From: Epiperipatus broadwayi
Taxonomy: Eukaryota; Onychophora; Udeonychophora; Euonychophora; Peripatidae
Assembly: GCA_028023455.1 (NCBI GenBank)
Contig: JAQFVV010012416.1
Coordinates: forward strand, 2,475,767-2,539,766
Length of the DNA stretch: 64,000 nt
Reading direction: 5' to 3'
Shown here in pieces: positions 33,396 to 46,304 of this stretch (positions are counted from its first letter, which is position 1; each line of letters starts with the position of its first letter). The notes beneath the pieces are model-generated. The model was not told the origin of the DNA and did not search any database. It was given only the letters and a program-made list of their open reading frames with translations. The position numbers and the translations under genes were made by a program.

Positions 33396-33560
33396 AGAAT
33401 AGTGTTTTCCAAAGTGGGCGGTACCGTCCCCCAGTGGGTGATGAAGACTTCTAGGGGCGCGATAGTGGGTTCAGAAGCATGGGGGGGGGTGTTCAGGTGG
33501 TCTAGCCTTTTCTCAGAAAGCACCACGCTCGTAGGCTTTAACTCGCTCTCAAACCAATAA
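33396..33560 (+). mobile_element. hAT-like 5' terminal fragment
   Basis: TAGTGTTTTCCAAAGTGGGC followed by GGTACCGTCCCCCAGTGGG and a G-rich stretch (33,480-33,490) is typical of a hAT-family end. No matching opposite terminus was found nearby, so it is a truncated relic. GC content is sharply higher than on either side. Confidence 0.5.
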
Positions 33561-34067
33561 TTTTTACGTTATTTTGCCGATTTTATGGTTATTTTATAAA
33601 TTGTTTATGAGCAAGAATATATAAAAAAGGGGGATAGTCAGAGTAATTGTAAATGTTTTGAACATTTTTGATGTTTGTTTGTTTTTTATATCTCTATTAA
33701 GAAGTTAAAAGGAATCCAGGTTATTATTGGATGGCTAATTTTACTAATAGATAGAAATGGTCATCTTGTGCATTATATTTTTTGTTAAAAAGATAAAATA
33801 ATTTAAGGCCAATATCAGCTGAGAGAATCTAAAAAATTATCATATCTCAGATTTGTTTTTTGTTTTTTTGTTTTGTTTGTTTATCCACAATATTTACTGA
33901 ATTCTAAATCTGAAGCAAGACGAATGTTGGCTACTGTTAAAATTTGTTCATAGATATGTAAATTTAAATGAAAAAATTGACAATAAACAAATGTAATCTT
34001 CTACATATATATATATATAATGATAAACAATATATTAGTATTGAATAAATATAATGACACGTGAAAT

Positions 34068-35165
34068 TTACCAAGTCTGATGTGATGCGATGTGATGTAT
34101 TTGGCTTCTCCTTAAACGAAGTCAAGAATATCTCAGCAATTATGCCCAGATAAACCTGTTAGCCATTTTATTCTCCATTCCCCACTCTTAAGTCTTCCCA
34201 TATTCTGCCCCATCCCATTTATACAACATAATCTTTGTCAACTCTATGGCCTTTATATCTAAATCCCCCTTATCTCTTCGCAAACCCAACATAAAAACTA
34301 ATAACTCACTTTCTGTATAGTCACTTTGTTCATGTCTATTCTCCCATAACTTCATTATCTGTATCCTTTCTGCTTTCAAGCATTTACATTCAACCAACAG
34401 ATGCCTAATATTTTCTATACCTTCCTTAAACAATTTGAACACTAAATTATCCATAGTTTTCCCTTTACAATTCTCTTGTTGCTAAAGATCCCGTTCGAGC
34501 CTTAAATAATAAACTACTTTCCTTACTATTATCATAAATTAACTCGCATCCAATATTCTGTTTATTTCTATATATATTTAAACTCTTCTTACCCTCCATA
34601 CTAGTTCTCCATCTCTCCAACTCCCTATTTTTTTATTAATGCTTCTATTATTTTATCCCATTCATTACCACTATAACACTCAACAATCCTCCTAACACAA
34701 TCATCCCACCTTTTATACAAGTATACTGATATAAATTATTTATCCAAATCTTTTGCATACCGCATTACCTTTCTCACCCATCTTGTTACCTGCCCTTTAC
34801 TCATAACCCAATTGAACACTATTTTTGCTATTCTTTTACTAGCCATAAACTGCAACCTACCAAACATTTTCATTTTACTTTTTGCATCTCTCATAAAAAA
34901 ACTTGAACATCCAATTTCTCCTTGAATTGCCTTCTTTGCTGTCCACATCTCTGCATCTAATGCATGTCTTCCTACTTCCCTTTGTACTTTCTCTAAATAA
35001 TCTAAAACCCTTTTACTAACACATAATGCATCATTACCATACATTAACCCTGCTACTGCAACTCCCATACTATTCTAGCTACATCATATTTATTATATGA
35101 AAGTACTGTTAGTTTCTTTACCAAACCCTTTCTTTTCTTTTTAAATAATAACTGAACTACCCTCT
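34068..35165 (-). mobile_element. LINE-B copy: degenerate non-LTR retrotransposon 3' part
   Basis: Minus-strand remnant of a second LINE family, unrelated to the RTE element. Two open pieces survive. The upstream one (34,736-35,068, 110 aa) resembles the post-RT region, with YGNDALCVSK, VGRHALDAE and GEIGCSSF motifs. The downstream one (34,188-34,454, 88 aa) contains ENIRHLLVECK, like the C-terminal zinc-knuckle region of many LINEs. The 3' end runs into TGATG-type repeats at 34,078-34,099. Paralogous copies lie at 48.8-50.3 kb and 57.2-58.6 kb. I cannot place the clade with certainty; CR1/L2-like or I-like are possible. Confidence 0.72.
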
Positions 35166-35395
35166 AGCTGCCAAGCTCAATAACTTTTTACAGTAAGAAA
35201 ATGGACTGTGGACCATTTCTTACAGTATTTTAGATCTTTTTTGTTTAGATTTATCTAGAACAATAATAGCTAGAAAGCAAACTTAAAACAGCCTATATAT
35301 TTTGATGTTAAAGTCATTGAGCTTGACAGCTAAAAGGACAGTTCAATTATTATTTAATAAAATAGGCTTGATAAATTTGAAGACATTATATATAT

Positions 35396-35577
35396 CATCA
35401 TCAACCATTATCAATCCACTGCAGGATGAAGGTCTCTCCAAGTTTAATCCATCTTCTCCAATCTTTAGCTTCTTTTTTCAACAACACCCCTGCACATTTT
35501 CTTATTTCATCCATCCATCTCATATGTGGTCTCTTTCTGGGTCTTTTACAATCTCTTGGAATCCAGTTTAAAATTTA
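35396..35577 (-). mobile_element. 5'-truncated copy of the RTE-type LINE
   Basis: About 180 bases match the 3' end of the element at 21.9 kb, including the stop region and the GAT tail. By eye the identity is roughly 95%. The match stops at about 35,577, just after the stretch at 22,080-22,105 of the full copy. It is a typical dead-on-arrival LINE insertion with no coding capacity. Confidence 0.88.
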
Positions 35578-35639
35578 ATAAAATCAAGTCATATAACACA
35601 TGGCCTATATAGCTTCATTTACAAATATGTAAAATAAAG

Positions 35640-35965
35640 AGCATGCTAATAGCTCAAAACAAGCTTATCATTATAATTTTTTTTGATAAATGCTACAAAA
35701 GAATGCATTGTAAATCTTTATTTAGGAATGTCCCCATTCCTAGACCAGTTTTAAGCTATGACTTTCTTCAGTGAAGAGCTAGGGCAACTGATTTAAAATA
35801 TCAACTCAAGCTAATCATTTATCTAATACTTAACTCTTAAGAAGAAAATTTGAAATGTTCAGACATCTACATGTCTTTAAATTTAACTCTCCAACTGAAA
35901 TAATTATATGGACCTGAACTAGATTCAGATACACCATATATTAATAGGTTTAGAATTTTAATTTA
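35640..35965 (-). repeat. Second distant relative of the HHR foldback family
   Basis: Contains TTCCTAGACCAGTTTTAAGC followed by TCTTCAGTGAAGAGC, parallel to the CTAGTTTCTGG and CATCAGTGAGGAGCC pieces of family I. On the minus strand CTGAAGA and AAAAC take the place of CTGATGA and GAAAC. The remainder resembles 29,830-30,000. Confidence 0.35.
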
Positions 35966-36000
35966 TCGAAAGTCCCACAGCCAAATAATAATAGTAATAA

Positions 36001-39000
36001 AATCAAGTCATACATCACATTATTTATATAGCTTGCATATATATATATATATATTCTAACCCAATAAGAAAAATTCCTCTGTTTATTCCGTAATTATTTA
36101 TTAGTTTAGTTTGCACTAATTTTTCAGGTTGTGGTTAAGGCAACCAAAATAAAGCAACATATCCATTATTTTGCCAATATGATCTAAAATACTTTTCATA
36201 TAATACAATTGTACATTCAATTCTCTTAAGCCATGCCACGATTGTAATAACAACAATAATTGATCACTTATTAATTTAAAGAATAATTATAATAATATTA
36301 ATCTCAGGGTTCTTTGTTTCATGTAAGGAAATGCTCGGCAGTATTGTGTTGTCGTATATGACTGGCATTCTGGTCGGCTATAGGAAACATTTATTTTACT
36401 TAAATTCAATGTGTCTTCATCTCTCATATTAACTGCTATATTATTTAAAGAGATGATAATTATATTCAATAATGACGTATAATTTTGAATAACACAGCCT
36501 TTTTTTTTTTTCAGAATCTCAGTCGGAATAATAAAAAGACAAGAGTGCTTTTTGTGTCCTTCCATCATCTATGACAACACAATAATATAACTAAGATTTA
36601 TTACTTAGACAATTTAACTAAATGGGAATGGAATAATGTGCAACCAAAGTTAATGGTTTGGGAATAAATTCATTTTTTTTTTCTTTACACAAAGGTGAAT
36701 GTTTAGTCTTAAGTTTTCAACTCCATAAATAATTATCATTAAACTAAAATATAATGACATATTCCGATCTGCTTAACTTTATTTATCTGGTATATTAAGT
36801 TTTTAAGAATTTGGAATGATTTCGGACTCAAGAAAAGGTTTTGCAAATATTGTGCAAACACTTATATTTAGCATATAAAAACAAAAAAAATGAATCTACA
36901 ACAAATTTTAACAATACTATAATTTATTATTATCACAAAAAAAAATATATGAACATTTATTCAATAATCCCATAGTAATACAAAAATATAAAATATAACT
37001 GACATTAATCTGTATACTCTTTTGGTTATGGACTAGAGGTTATTACTTCTCCTGTATGCAATCATATGGATTGATTAACTAAAAGTACATTTCATTACCA
37101 ATACATTGTTTATTACATTTTGGTAACCTTGTAGAAGCTTTTATTCAAAATTATTGACTAACTATTTTTTTTTTTGTTTTTTTTTTTAAATGATTAATCC
37201 CATCATATGCAATACGCAAAATATTAAATTTATTTCTAATACATTTACTTTATTTATGGTCTTTAATTAATGGGATAACCTATTCTAATTATAGGCCAGT
37301 TATCAGAAGTTACACTTACTATCTTACATAACTTAATGCTAACTTAAGTTATGATACAAATTTTATTCATACGTATAATTTTAAATATGAGTATTATTTA
37401 ATTACTAACCAGAATTAAATATTGCATTTGAATATTCCTTCATGTTATAAGCGTTTTAAATTATGCAATTTTAATTACTTTCTCCATTGATTTACTTGTC
37501 AAATACTAGCAATATTTAGCAGCACAATACAGATATTGATCTTAGTTACTAACGCACTATTTATACTAAATTGGATCTTGAGGAACTAACACCTCCAATA
37601 TAACCTTTATCTTGCCCGAACTTTCAAAATTAAGCACAATAATCAACACCTTCCATGGTGGAGCTATCTTTATTTTCACATGAGGAATATGGAATAACCA
37701 CGAAGGTCTGTAGAGTAATCTACTACATTAAAATATTTTGGTGCTCTTACTTGGGCATACAACGAACACATACCAAATACAATCCTCTCCTGGGATTTAA
37801 ACGAATGAAGCATACTAAATGCTAGATAAATTCTTGATCGTCCTATCTATGAGAATCGATCACTTGGGCTATAAACATACCCGAACATTATATTTAAAAT
37901 CTTCCTCTCATGGAAAACAAAGCTTTTGGGGAGATCATTTTTCATCCCACAAAATAAATACATTATAATTATTACCTATGCGAATATTAAGCATATACCA
38001 ATGCTATATCTGGGCAGGATAAATAAATACACTGATTATAATAAACTTATGTTACCGTGTATACTTTGATCAACATCTGAAATCAATGGACTTCATAGAA
38101 TAAAAGTATAATAATTTTAATTTTAATAAAGGAACATTCAAAAATAGTTGGTAGCATACTATCTTAAACTAAATAAAGTGGATGTTTTATTTAAGAATAA
38201 TTAGGAATAAATTCCTCAATTAATACAGTATAAATTCGTTTCAAAACTTTAACAAGATATATTTTGTTATAGCATTTTTTTTTTTCTTTAGTTACTTCTG
38301 ATAATTTTCAATATTTATTTTACCCCTTAAATATCTAAATATTTTTCTTTTACGTATCTAACATACAAAATTTCTACCTACAATTGTATGTTATAATTAA
38401 AACATATTTTATAGATTTTTTCTTTCGTGTTAAATATCAACTTAACCTATAATAATTATATTAAAACATACCTTTATCATTACAAGGCTATTAAATATCA
38501 CTTGACCATACAGACTTTAACCTAGGTGATATAACAAAAAAAATACATATCATTTATAACTTAGTTTTAAACAATCATTAATTAACAAGTGCATACTCTC
38601 TCATTAGAAAATGTTTTTCTGTTGAACAATTGGTCCAGGTGAAGAGCTTTATCCAGTCGTATTTCACGAAGCAAGTTTAAAAACAATAAACGCATGGTAT
38701 TATTTCCTTTAAATAAAAGTTTTCTCTTATTTTGTGCGTTTAATAAATTAGGTAAAGAAAAATATAGCAGAATTGAAGATTAATTCTTACTTGAATTAAA
38801 CTGCTACAATTTTGGGATCCAAATAAAATAAAATATACATATTCTAACATAATGAACAGTTGATGTTAGACGATAAACATACACAATTCTTTTCTTTTTT
38901 ATTATTGACAATAGGTACAATTCATATTAGCTAGCTTACTTATGGACGGAAATGCGCAATTTTTCCGAGAGATTATTATGATAATAACTGCAGTCAATTT

Positions 39001-40339
39001 ACGTGTACAGGAAGTTTTTAATAATTCCATCTGATGTATAATATAATATATCATTTATTTTATCATTAAGTCACTAAGATATTTGGTTTTGTTCATACTT
39101 TAGGAATTATAAATTTTTTTAACGGTAACTTCTCCGTAAGAATGCCCCTATATAACTTTTCCTATATTTACTCTGAGAAAGTTTATATTTTTCTTTATTT
39201 TTTTTTTTTTAAAAAAAATATACAGGTGCATAATTTAATCTTATTTATCATTATTATTATTTCCAGACAATTCTTGGTGAATAAAACATATTTTAACGTA
39301 TGTAACTACATTACTTGTAAAGGCAGACAATATTGAGAAAGAGCGCGAAAATGTTTCTAGTTGATTTTCCTTGGTTTCAAAATATTTCTTTCAATTATTA
39401 TTATTTTTTTTTTTTATACCAAGAAAATATCAATAAATGACATAAAGTTAATAAATAATTAATCTTTTCTTGGAAATCGTTTCTTTTCCTTAATTTAGAT
39501 ATAATATAATTTTTCGTGCTTCTTTTAGTTACATCTGTCATTTTTGAACTTTAGCGCGAGACAATAAACTGTTAAGTATAAAAGGTCTTTAGATAGGTAG
39601 ATGGCACAGAAAATCAGGATGCCTTATCAAAAAAAATTTAGCCACACATTATATTATTAAAATTTTACTTTGATTACATTTATTTCTGCAAAATAAAATG
39701 AAAAAAATTGAGTTACCAAATTTCAGCACTGTTCCTTCCTTGAAAACTAAAAGCAGACTATATATTTTTTTTTTCAAAAAAAAATGATCTTGACTTTAGC
39801 GACCTCTTACAGAAAAATAATCATTTGATTATAACATAAACAAAAGAAAGGAAAAACTTATTACAATCATATAGTTTTCAGTATTATCTAAATAGATTAC
39901 AAAGTGATTTGATAATATAAAAAAATAATAATACATTAAATTAACAATCAGTGATGTATAATTCTTTAAACATTATTATTATTTTTTTTTTTTTTACAAA
40001 AAGAAATTACCAGAAGTTATTGTGCTTTATGATAAGACATTCATCCACTCTCCCCTCTACCCATCCAAAATCAATTACTGTTTATGATATTTGTTTTTAT
40101 ACTACATTAATTTGCTTTAATTATTAATATCTTAATTAAATTATTCATGTTCTTTTTAAAAATGATATTGCATTACTAAATCTATTAGTTATTCACCCAA
40201 AACATGCCAAAGTGAGTGAATAGCATACTTTATTAATCAATTATTACTATGGTTATTTTATTTTTTTATTTCTTTAAAGAATGGCATTGTTTTCCTGCAG
40301 AAATAATGCCAAGTAAACCAAGTGTCAATAACACTAGGT

Positions 40340-40340
<1 letters not shown>
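36001..40340. other. 4.3 kb without recognisable features
   Basis: AT-rich with T and A homopolymers. A slightly GC-richer stretch at about 37,560-37,950 contains no long frame or RNA gene I can identify. Confidence 0.45.

Positions 40341-40342
<2 letters not shown>

Positions 40343-40373
<31 letters not shown>
40343..40373. repeat. (TA)n microsatellite
   Basis: About 15 TA units immediately upstream of the 40.4 kb foldback. Similar TA runs border most foldback and composite repeats in this window. Confidence 0.9.
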
Positions 40374-40376
<3 letters not shown>

Positions 40377-40411
40377 TGTAATAATATTCAAAACTAAATG
40401 AATTTGAAATA

Positions 40412-40600
40412 ATCATTAAAAACCAGACCACATTTAAACAATTTCAATATCAATAACAATTAACAATTTCAAACTGTTGTCAAGGCAACCTCCTTTTAAC
40501 AATAAAGGTGCCTTGATAGCTGTTTGAAATTGTTGATTGTTATTGATATTGGAATTGTCTAAAGATTGGCTGCTTTTAATGATATATATATATATTGTAC
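40412..40600. repeat. Foldback repeat with (TA)n on both sides
   Basis: Arms of about 80 bases (40,412-40,490 and 40,508-40,585) are inverted copies built around CAACAATTTCAAAC and its complement. A 31-base TA tract lies upstream at 40,343-40,373, a shorter one just downstream. The unit also occurs at 17.4-17.9 kb. The autonomous partner is unknown; the TA borders resemble those of the PLE dimers. Confidence 0.6.
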
Positions 40601-43600
40601 CACTAGTGAACATTGCTACATGTTTCGTAATTTGTACAAAAATATAATTAGTTTTAAGGTCGCTAAAAAATGAGATTGAAAAAAAAATATTACAGCATCA
40701 TTTATTATTAAATACTCAGATTGAAATTCATAAAAGAAAACAGTAAAGTTTTAAGAAAGAGAAATATAAGTTAGAAAGTGTTTAAATAATTTTTTTAAAA
40801 AACACAAATTGCCAAAAAACAAAGTGTTGCATCATCTTGTTATAATAAAAAGTTTTGGTAGTTAAAGAGCAAGTAGGGAATGAGGGAAAAATTAACTAAA
40901 TAAAAGGTTAAAACTATAGTTTTCTCTTTTCGTAAATTTAAAAAAAAATGTGTGGGTAAAAATGAAAATTGAATTAAAATGTAAAAAGAAAGTGTATAAA
41001 TTTAAATCCACTTAAAGACTGCGCGACTGACAAACAGAAGAAAGGAAATAATTATAAGTTGCATTAAGTGAAAACAATGGAAGATGATTCAAGACTGTAT
41101 CTTATCCAAAGTCTAGATTAATCTATGCAAAAATGCAGATTAAAACACAATGGGAATGTAATTAATAAAATTTGTAAATTAATTAAACTAGATCAGAATG
41201 ATAACTAGAGACAATAAAGAGGAATCATATAAAGAGACTGAAAAATCTATTCATAGCAGTTCAGTGCAGTTTTTTTAATGTTTTCAGTTCCAGTGTTATT
41301 CAGCTTCATTCATAATAATCATTAAATTATACATATATTACTACCGTGGAAGAGTTTCCAGAGAAGAGAAGATGTGAAAAGCTACTAGTGTCCCCAACAT
41401 GTGAATGTATTCTTATTTACCAAAGAACCATCTAACATTATATAGTGCTAGACAGTCACTGGAGTATGTGACCTATCTTCAGACCCAGTCCTTCAGAACA
41501 TCAGAAGCCCTCCATATAAAATTCATGTCCATTTAATAATCTAAACAGTTAAGGAATATCTATCTCAGTGAACATAGGAAGTCAGCCATGAGCCAAAAGC
41601 ATTAGTGGAATCCAAAAATCCAATCAGTTGGTGATCAATATGAAAAAGAAAATGAGGAGTCATATCTTTAAAAGTGTAAATTCTGATTTATACACTGATT
41701 GTGTTCGAATAAAAGACTTGGTTGAACTTTGATATCTGTAGCAATCTCTAAGTGTCTCCTATAAGTCATTATATAGCATGAACCCCAGTATGTTTGTGCA
41801 TATTTAATTTTCTCATGATGTGTTTTAATATGTGCAAAGCTTTCAATTGAGTAATGAATTTATTCCAATGTGTGTGTGTATTTATATTTAAATGTTTTAG
41901 TTATAGTATTCTTTATTATTATATATTTCAACTAGAGGTGTGCTTAAATAAACATAATGCTCTTTTATTATAATATTATTTATTGTCATGTCTTTTTGAT
42001 TAGAAGTTTTTTGAAAAGATAAATCATTGTTTGCTAATTATTGTTTGGTCAGTTCTCTTTGATAATTATGCCACTAATTGATAGTCTATAGTTAAAAGTA
42101 AGTATTAAGCAATATGTTATAATTTATCTCTCCTATACTTAAATAAAGAGCTAGCTAGGGATTAATCACATACTAAACAGTATACCTGTTATCTAGGCAT
42201 GCTAATTATAACTTATGATTAGCTAGCACCTGAGATTTTATCTTGAAACAAATAAAAATGCTTTGGATGGCAGAGTTTTGAATTTAGCAGATGAGAAGTT
42301 CTATAGCCTGGAAATGTGGCCACAGGTTATACCTTGTATAGCCTCAGTCTGATTATAGGTGCCATTGATCTTATCCATCTTCCGCATTTGACTTCTCTGC
42401 TTGAAGGGTCAGTTTGTTGCAATGCAGCTGGAGGAGATTGGGATTTTTTTTAAAATTTATATAATCAGAGTGAACCACTCCCACCTGGTTCACTATATAT
42501 ATATACTGAAATGTATGCTCACAAATATTGTTGAAATAAAATTATAACCATTTGATTATGAAGGAGGAGGTGCATTCTTTGTGAGTAACACAAGATTTTT
42601 ATGTAAAATAAAATTTAGTTTATACTATGATGGCAAATCTTTTTATGGTACATAAGCCAAAAATTTACAAATAAGTATTAACTTATAATATTAATATTAT
42701 TTACTTTCTGACATTTTTGATTGCCTCAGCAATCTTCTTCAGAACTATAAAAACACAATACAAATATATAACAATTATACATGAACATATAATTTTACAT
42801 TTTATGTACATATATTCTATCTTATAATCAGTATTCATATACCTATATATATATACATCTTTATGTATCTTCTCTCTATATAATTATTATCTCTTTATAT
42901 ATAATACATTTTGGCCTTTTTTATATTTTATATTTATCAATCAATACTTCCTATAATCATGTATGTATATTATTTTTATTTCATTTATTTTTTATTATTT
43001 TATTATTATTATTATTTTTTTTAACTCTAACATTACATATTTATATATTTATATTTTACATTATAATTAATTATACCAACATACAATATATGTAATTTTC
43101 TTTAACCCATTATATTATTTCTTTTTATCTTTTTATTACTAATTATTTAAACCTATTTATTATTATTTTTTAACATATTTTAACTATCTTCTACTTATAT
43201 TTTCAAAGCCTAACTGTTAACTATTTAAACTTTTAAATTTTCCAATAATACTTAGCAGCTCCCTCTTTCTATTTTGTATATAATTAAATCTATTCTTATT
43301 TTTAATCCTAACTAATATATTTATTTTTATTTTATACCTAATGGCTCCCTCTTTCTATTTTTTTTATAAAATCTATTCTCATCTGTAATCCCTACTAATA
43401 TTATTTATTTATTTATTATTATATTAAAAAAAATTTTAGGCCCAAATCTCTATTTAATACTGGCTTAATATTATTAATATGAATAGCTTCTTTTATTTTT
43501 TATCCTCTTTATTATTTATAAATTGTATCATTTTCATGCAATCTTTTTGAAACTCTGTCAATGGTGGGTTATATGAAGCATTATAAAAGTAATAAAAAAA

Positions 43601-45198
43601 GGAAATGATATTGATATTATATGGATTTGGAAATGCAATAAGAAAGATAAAGTTATAATATATCAACTTGCTGACATGCTGGATAGTTTTTAAAACAAGA
43701 AGAACTTAATTATTGCAGAATTTTATTGAGACAATTAACATAGAATTTCATAAAGATGAACTTATAACTGATCAAAAACTTTGTCACATAAAAGTTAGCA
43801 CCAATTATTTATTAAAGACATTTTTGTATTGTACATTGGATCACAAATGCTTTAAATCAGATTTATATTTCAGAATTCTTGCAGCACATACATCAAATTA
43901 GAGTCACCCTTTTTTAAATTGCCTTTTATAAATTTCATTTCAGAATACAATGATTCATAAGCATATGTAGAGGAGAAAGTTGATAATATGGTAGGTCATT
44001 CAATTTTTTAAACAACTAAAAATTTTGATAATGGCGTATTTGAAGTTCTCATTATTATTTATTCTGTGGGTTTTTAAATTTTTCCTAATAATCAATCATT
44101 TTGAATTATTTCAGGTCATTTTTCAAATTGATAAAATTGGTCTGGAAATGGATTAATGACATTTTTTCCAAATTCAGCTTCTAAAAAATCTCCAAATTGA
44201 ATTGTTCTGCTGATGATGGGTGTAGATGTAAAATAAATTATATTTAGATAAATCATTTGAATTATGTTAATTTTGAAAAAAAAAGTGAATTATTGAGTAA
44301 ATAATTGCAGAAACCTTTTGCGTCAATTTAACTTCATCTGATTTTTCATGAGATTGTAAATTGGCAAAGAATTATTTTTTTTTTTTTTTTAGAAAATACT
44401 TGAATGTGGTGAAAGTAGTATACAATTGAAATTTTGTAATATATCTATGAATTCTGTGATTAAATCAAGTGTCAATAACTGTCTTATTAACATCTATCAG
44501 TAGAACATTTAATTACATTTAAATATAAATACAAATCACTAAACAAACATTCATTTGAAAAGTTATTCAATGTCCATTAATTGATTACATCATCTAAACA
44601 TGCAATAAATATTTGAACTTTTCCATGACTTGATCATCAGATATCATTGCACATAAGTAAACTATAATGGACTAAGTTTATCTTATTTAATAATTCTATA
44701 AATTTTTGTTTATTTAAATAGCATGCAGATATAAAATTGACCAATTTTATTACAAGCGCTATGTCATTTTTCAGTGATTTGATTCTGGTATTTAAAGATA
44801 AAACCTGCTGATGTATAATGCAAAGAAAATCCAGAACTGTGGTTCTAATGCATTTGGTAAATATCGACAAGATCATTTACTCTTCCAGTGATGCTATAAC
44901 TGAAATAATTTTGTAACACCCTACTTCACTTCCAGTTAGTGCACATTCAACTGCCTTGCAAATATTTATTTCTGCCATTGTCAACAATTTTAAATTGATC
45001 AATTTTTGTCTGATATTAGTCTTAATGTGATGAATAAAATTTGTTAAACTGCTGATCCAGTTGTATTAGCATTCTCGTAAGATAAGACACAAACTAAGCC
45101 AAAATATTCTATATTTAGTTTTTACTGCTGAGTTATCTCTTTACTATTTTCCATATTCTACTTGTCATTACATTTCTACCAAAAGATTTTTCTCCATA
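40601..45198. other. Mostly unassigned
   Basis: 41.3-42.5 kb is less AT-rich and may be old repeat or unique sequence. 42,721-42,760 has a hairpin resembling a decayed hammerhead on the minus strand. 42.8-43.5 kb is T-rich low-complexity DNA. No gene is supported. Confidence 0.4.
43250..43400 (+). repeat. Tandem duplication around GGCTCCCTCTTTCTATTTT
   Basis: Two copies of a roughly 90-base unit, with GCTCCCTCTTTCTATTTT at 43,258 and 43,343, each followed by AAATCTATTCT and a TAATCC/CTAATAT stretch. Confidence 0.6.
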
Positions 45199-45340
45199 AT
45201 GAATAATATTTCTGTAGTGTAATTCCAGTCCCTACCTTGTGTGAAAGTGATGTAATGAAACACTACAGGAAAATATTATTCATTAAGTGTATAAACTCTA
45301 GTCTAATGAATGATTAATAAAAAATAATATATATCCATCA
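45199..45340 (+). repeat. Dispersed hairpin repeat
   Basis: Contains inverted GAATAATATTTCTGTAGTG/CACTACAGGAAAATATTATTC and ends in CTAGTCTAATGAATGATTAA. Related copies are at 45,545-45,650 and 60,385-60,515, which share the CCAGTTCCTACCTTG and CTAGTCTAATGA segments. The family is not recognised. Confidence 0.55.
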
Positions 45341-45445
45341 AGTGGTTTACATAAAAGTGAGGACAGTAATTTTAAAATGTTTCAATTAAACTGTAGTAAT
45401 TTTCTTTCTATATATACTGAATTATGATAAATATATGTTTAAGGG

Positions 45446-45508
45446 ATTATGGACTGGGCCAAATGATGAGTGCTGGTTCAGCATGAAATGTGCATCTTGT
45501 GGGATCAT
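45446..45508 (+). ncRNA. Family II hammerhead relic, catalytic C3 lost
   Basis: The copy keeps a perfect stem II (GUGCUG/CAGCAU around GUU), GAAA and a three-pair stem III with an AUC triplet. The core reads AUGAUGA, so C3 of CUGAUGA is A; this should abolish cleavage. It is useful as an inactive sibling for comparison. Confidence 0.55.
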
Positions 45509-45930
45509 GTTTTTGGTTATATGTTTATGATCATACTCCTCTACAATATCTTAAAAGTGGATAGAAAGCAGTTCCTAGTCAGCATGAAAGCGGTGCATAA
45601 AAATTATTCGTCTAGTCTAATGAGTGCCTAATAAAAATTATTAATATTTTTTCTCCTTGTTTTTAAACTCCTCAAAGAGGATTGGTGCCCATTTTAAACA
45701 TGTTTCTTTTAATATATTCTCTTTCACTAATACGTTTCTTATGTTTGATAATTGTATTTAAGACAAAAGAAAACTATATTTAAATGACTGGCAATAAATT
45801 TCATTGATGATGACTGAATATTTTTATTTTTAATCATCTGAGCAATAAATTATTTTTATTTGTTCTTGCTTTTCTAAAGAGTGATTGTGGTTTGTGTAGG
45901 ATAGAAAAAGTTGAAAGAATAGAATAAGAT

Positions 45931-45968
45931 CTGATGAAGACTGCATGGTACAGCCGAAACTGTAATCA
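45931..45968 (+). ncRNA. Hammerhead-like CTGATGA/GAAAC pair
   Basis: CTGATGA (45,931-45,937) and GAAAC (45,956-45,960) flank a short imperfect hairpin (GACTG with CAGCC, one mismatch). Stem III would be only two pairs with a one-base loop, and stem I is not convincing. Similar CTGATGA-hairpin-GAAAC phrases occur in PLE terminal regions; here the case is weak. Confidence 0.3.
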
Positions 45969-46304
45969 ATAATTAAAGTTTTTTTTTGCTGAAAAGTGAA
46001 AGCATGTAAAATTTTTGAAATTCAATATTATAATTTCATTTTGCTGATAATGTTTTGTATACAACTGTCCAGAACTTAAAACACATACTAATTTATTGTC
46101 TTTGTTAATTATGCCATATTCTTCAGTCTATCAACTTTTATAAATGTAATAAGTAATCCCCATACCACTATACATTCTATTGAAATAATGTCTTTTATTG
46201 TATTTTTATTTATATGATTTCAAAAGAATGTGTGGTAATTGTATAGGTTATTTGATATATTTATAAAAGATATTACGCATGGGAAAGAGAAATGTGAATA
46301 ATTT

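Noticed and set aside
42721-42760. Minus-strand CTGAAGA with a six-pair hairpin, then AAAAT and GTC
   Set aside because: GAAA has become AAAA and stem I does not form; at most a distant relic.
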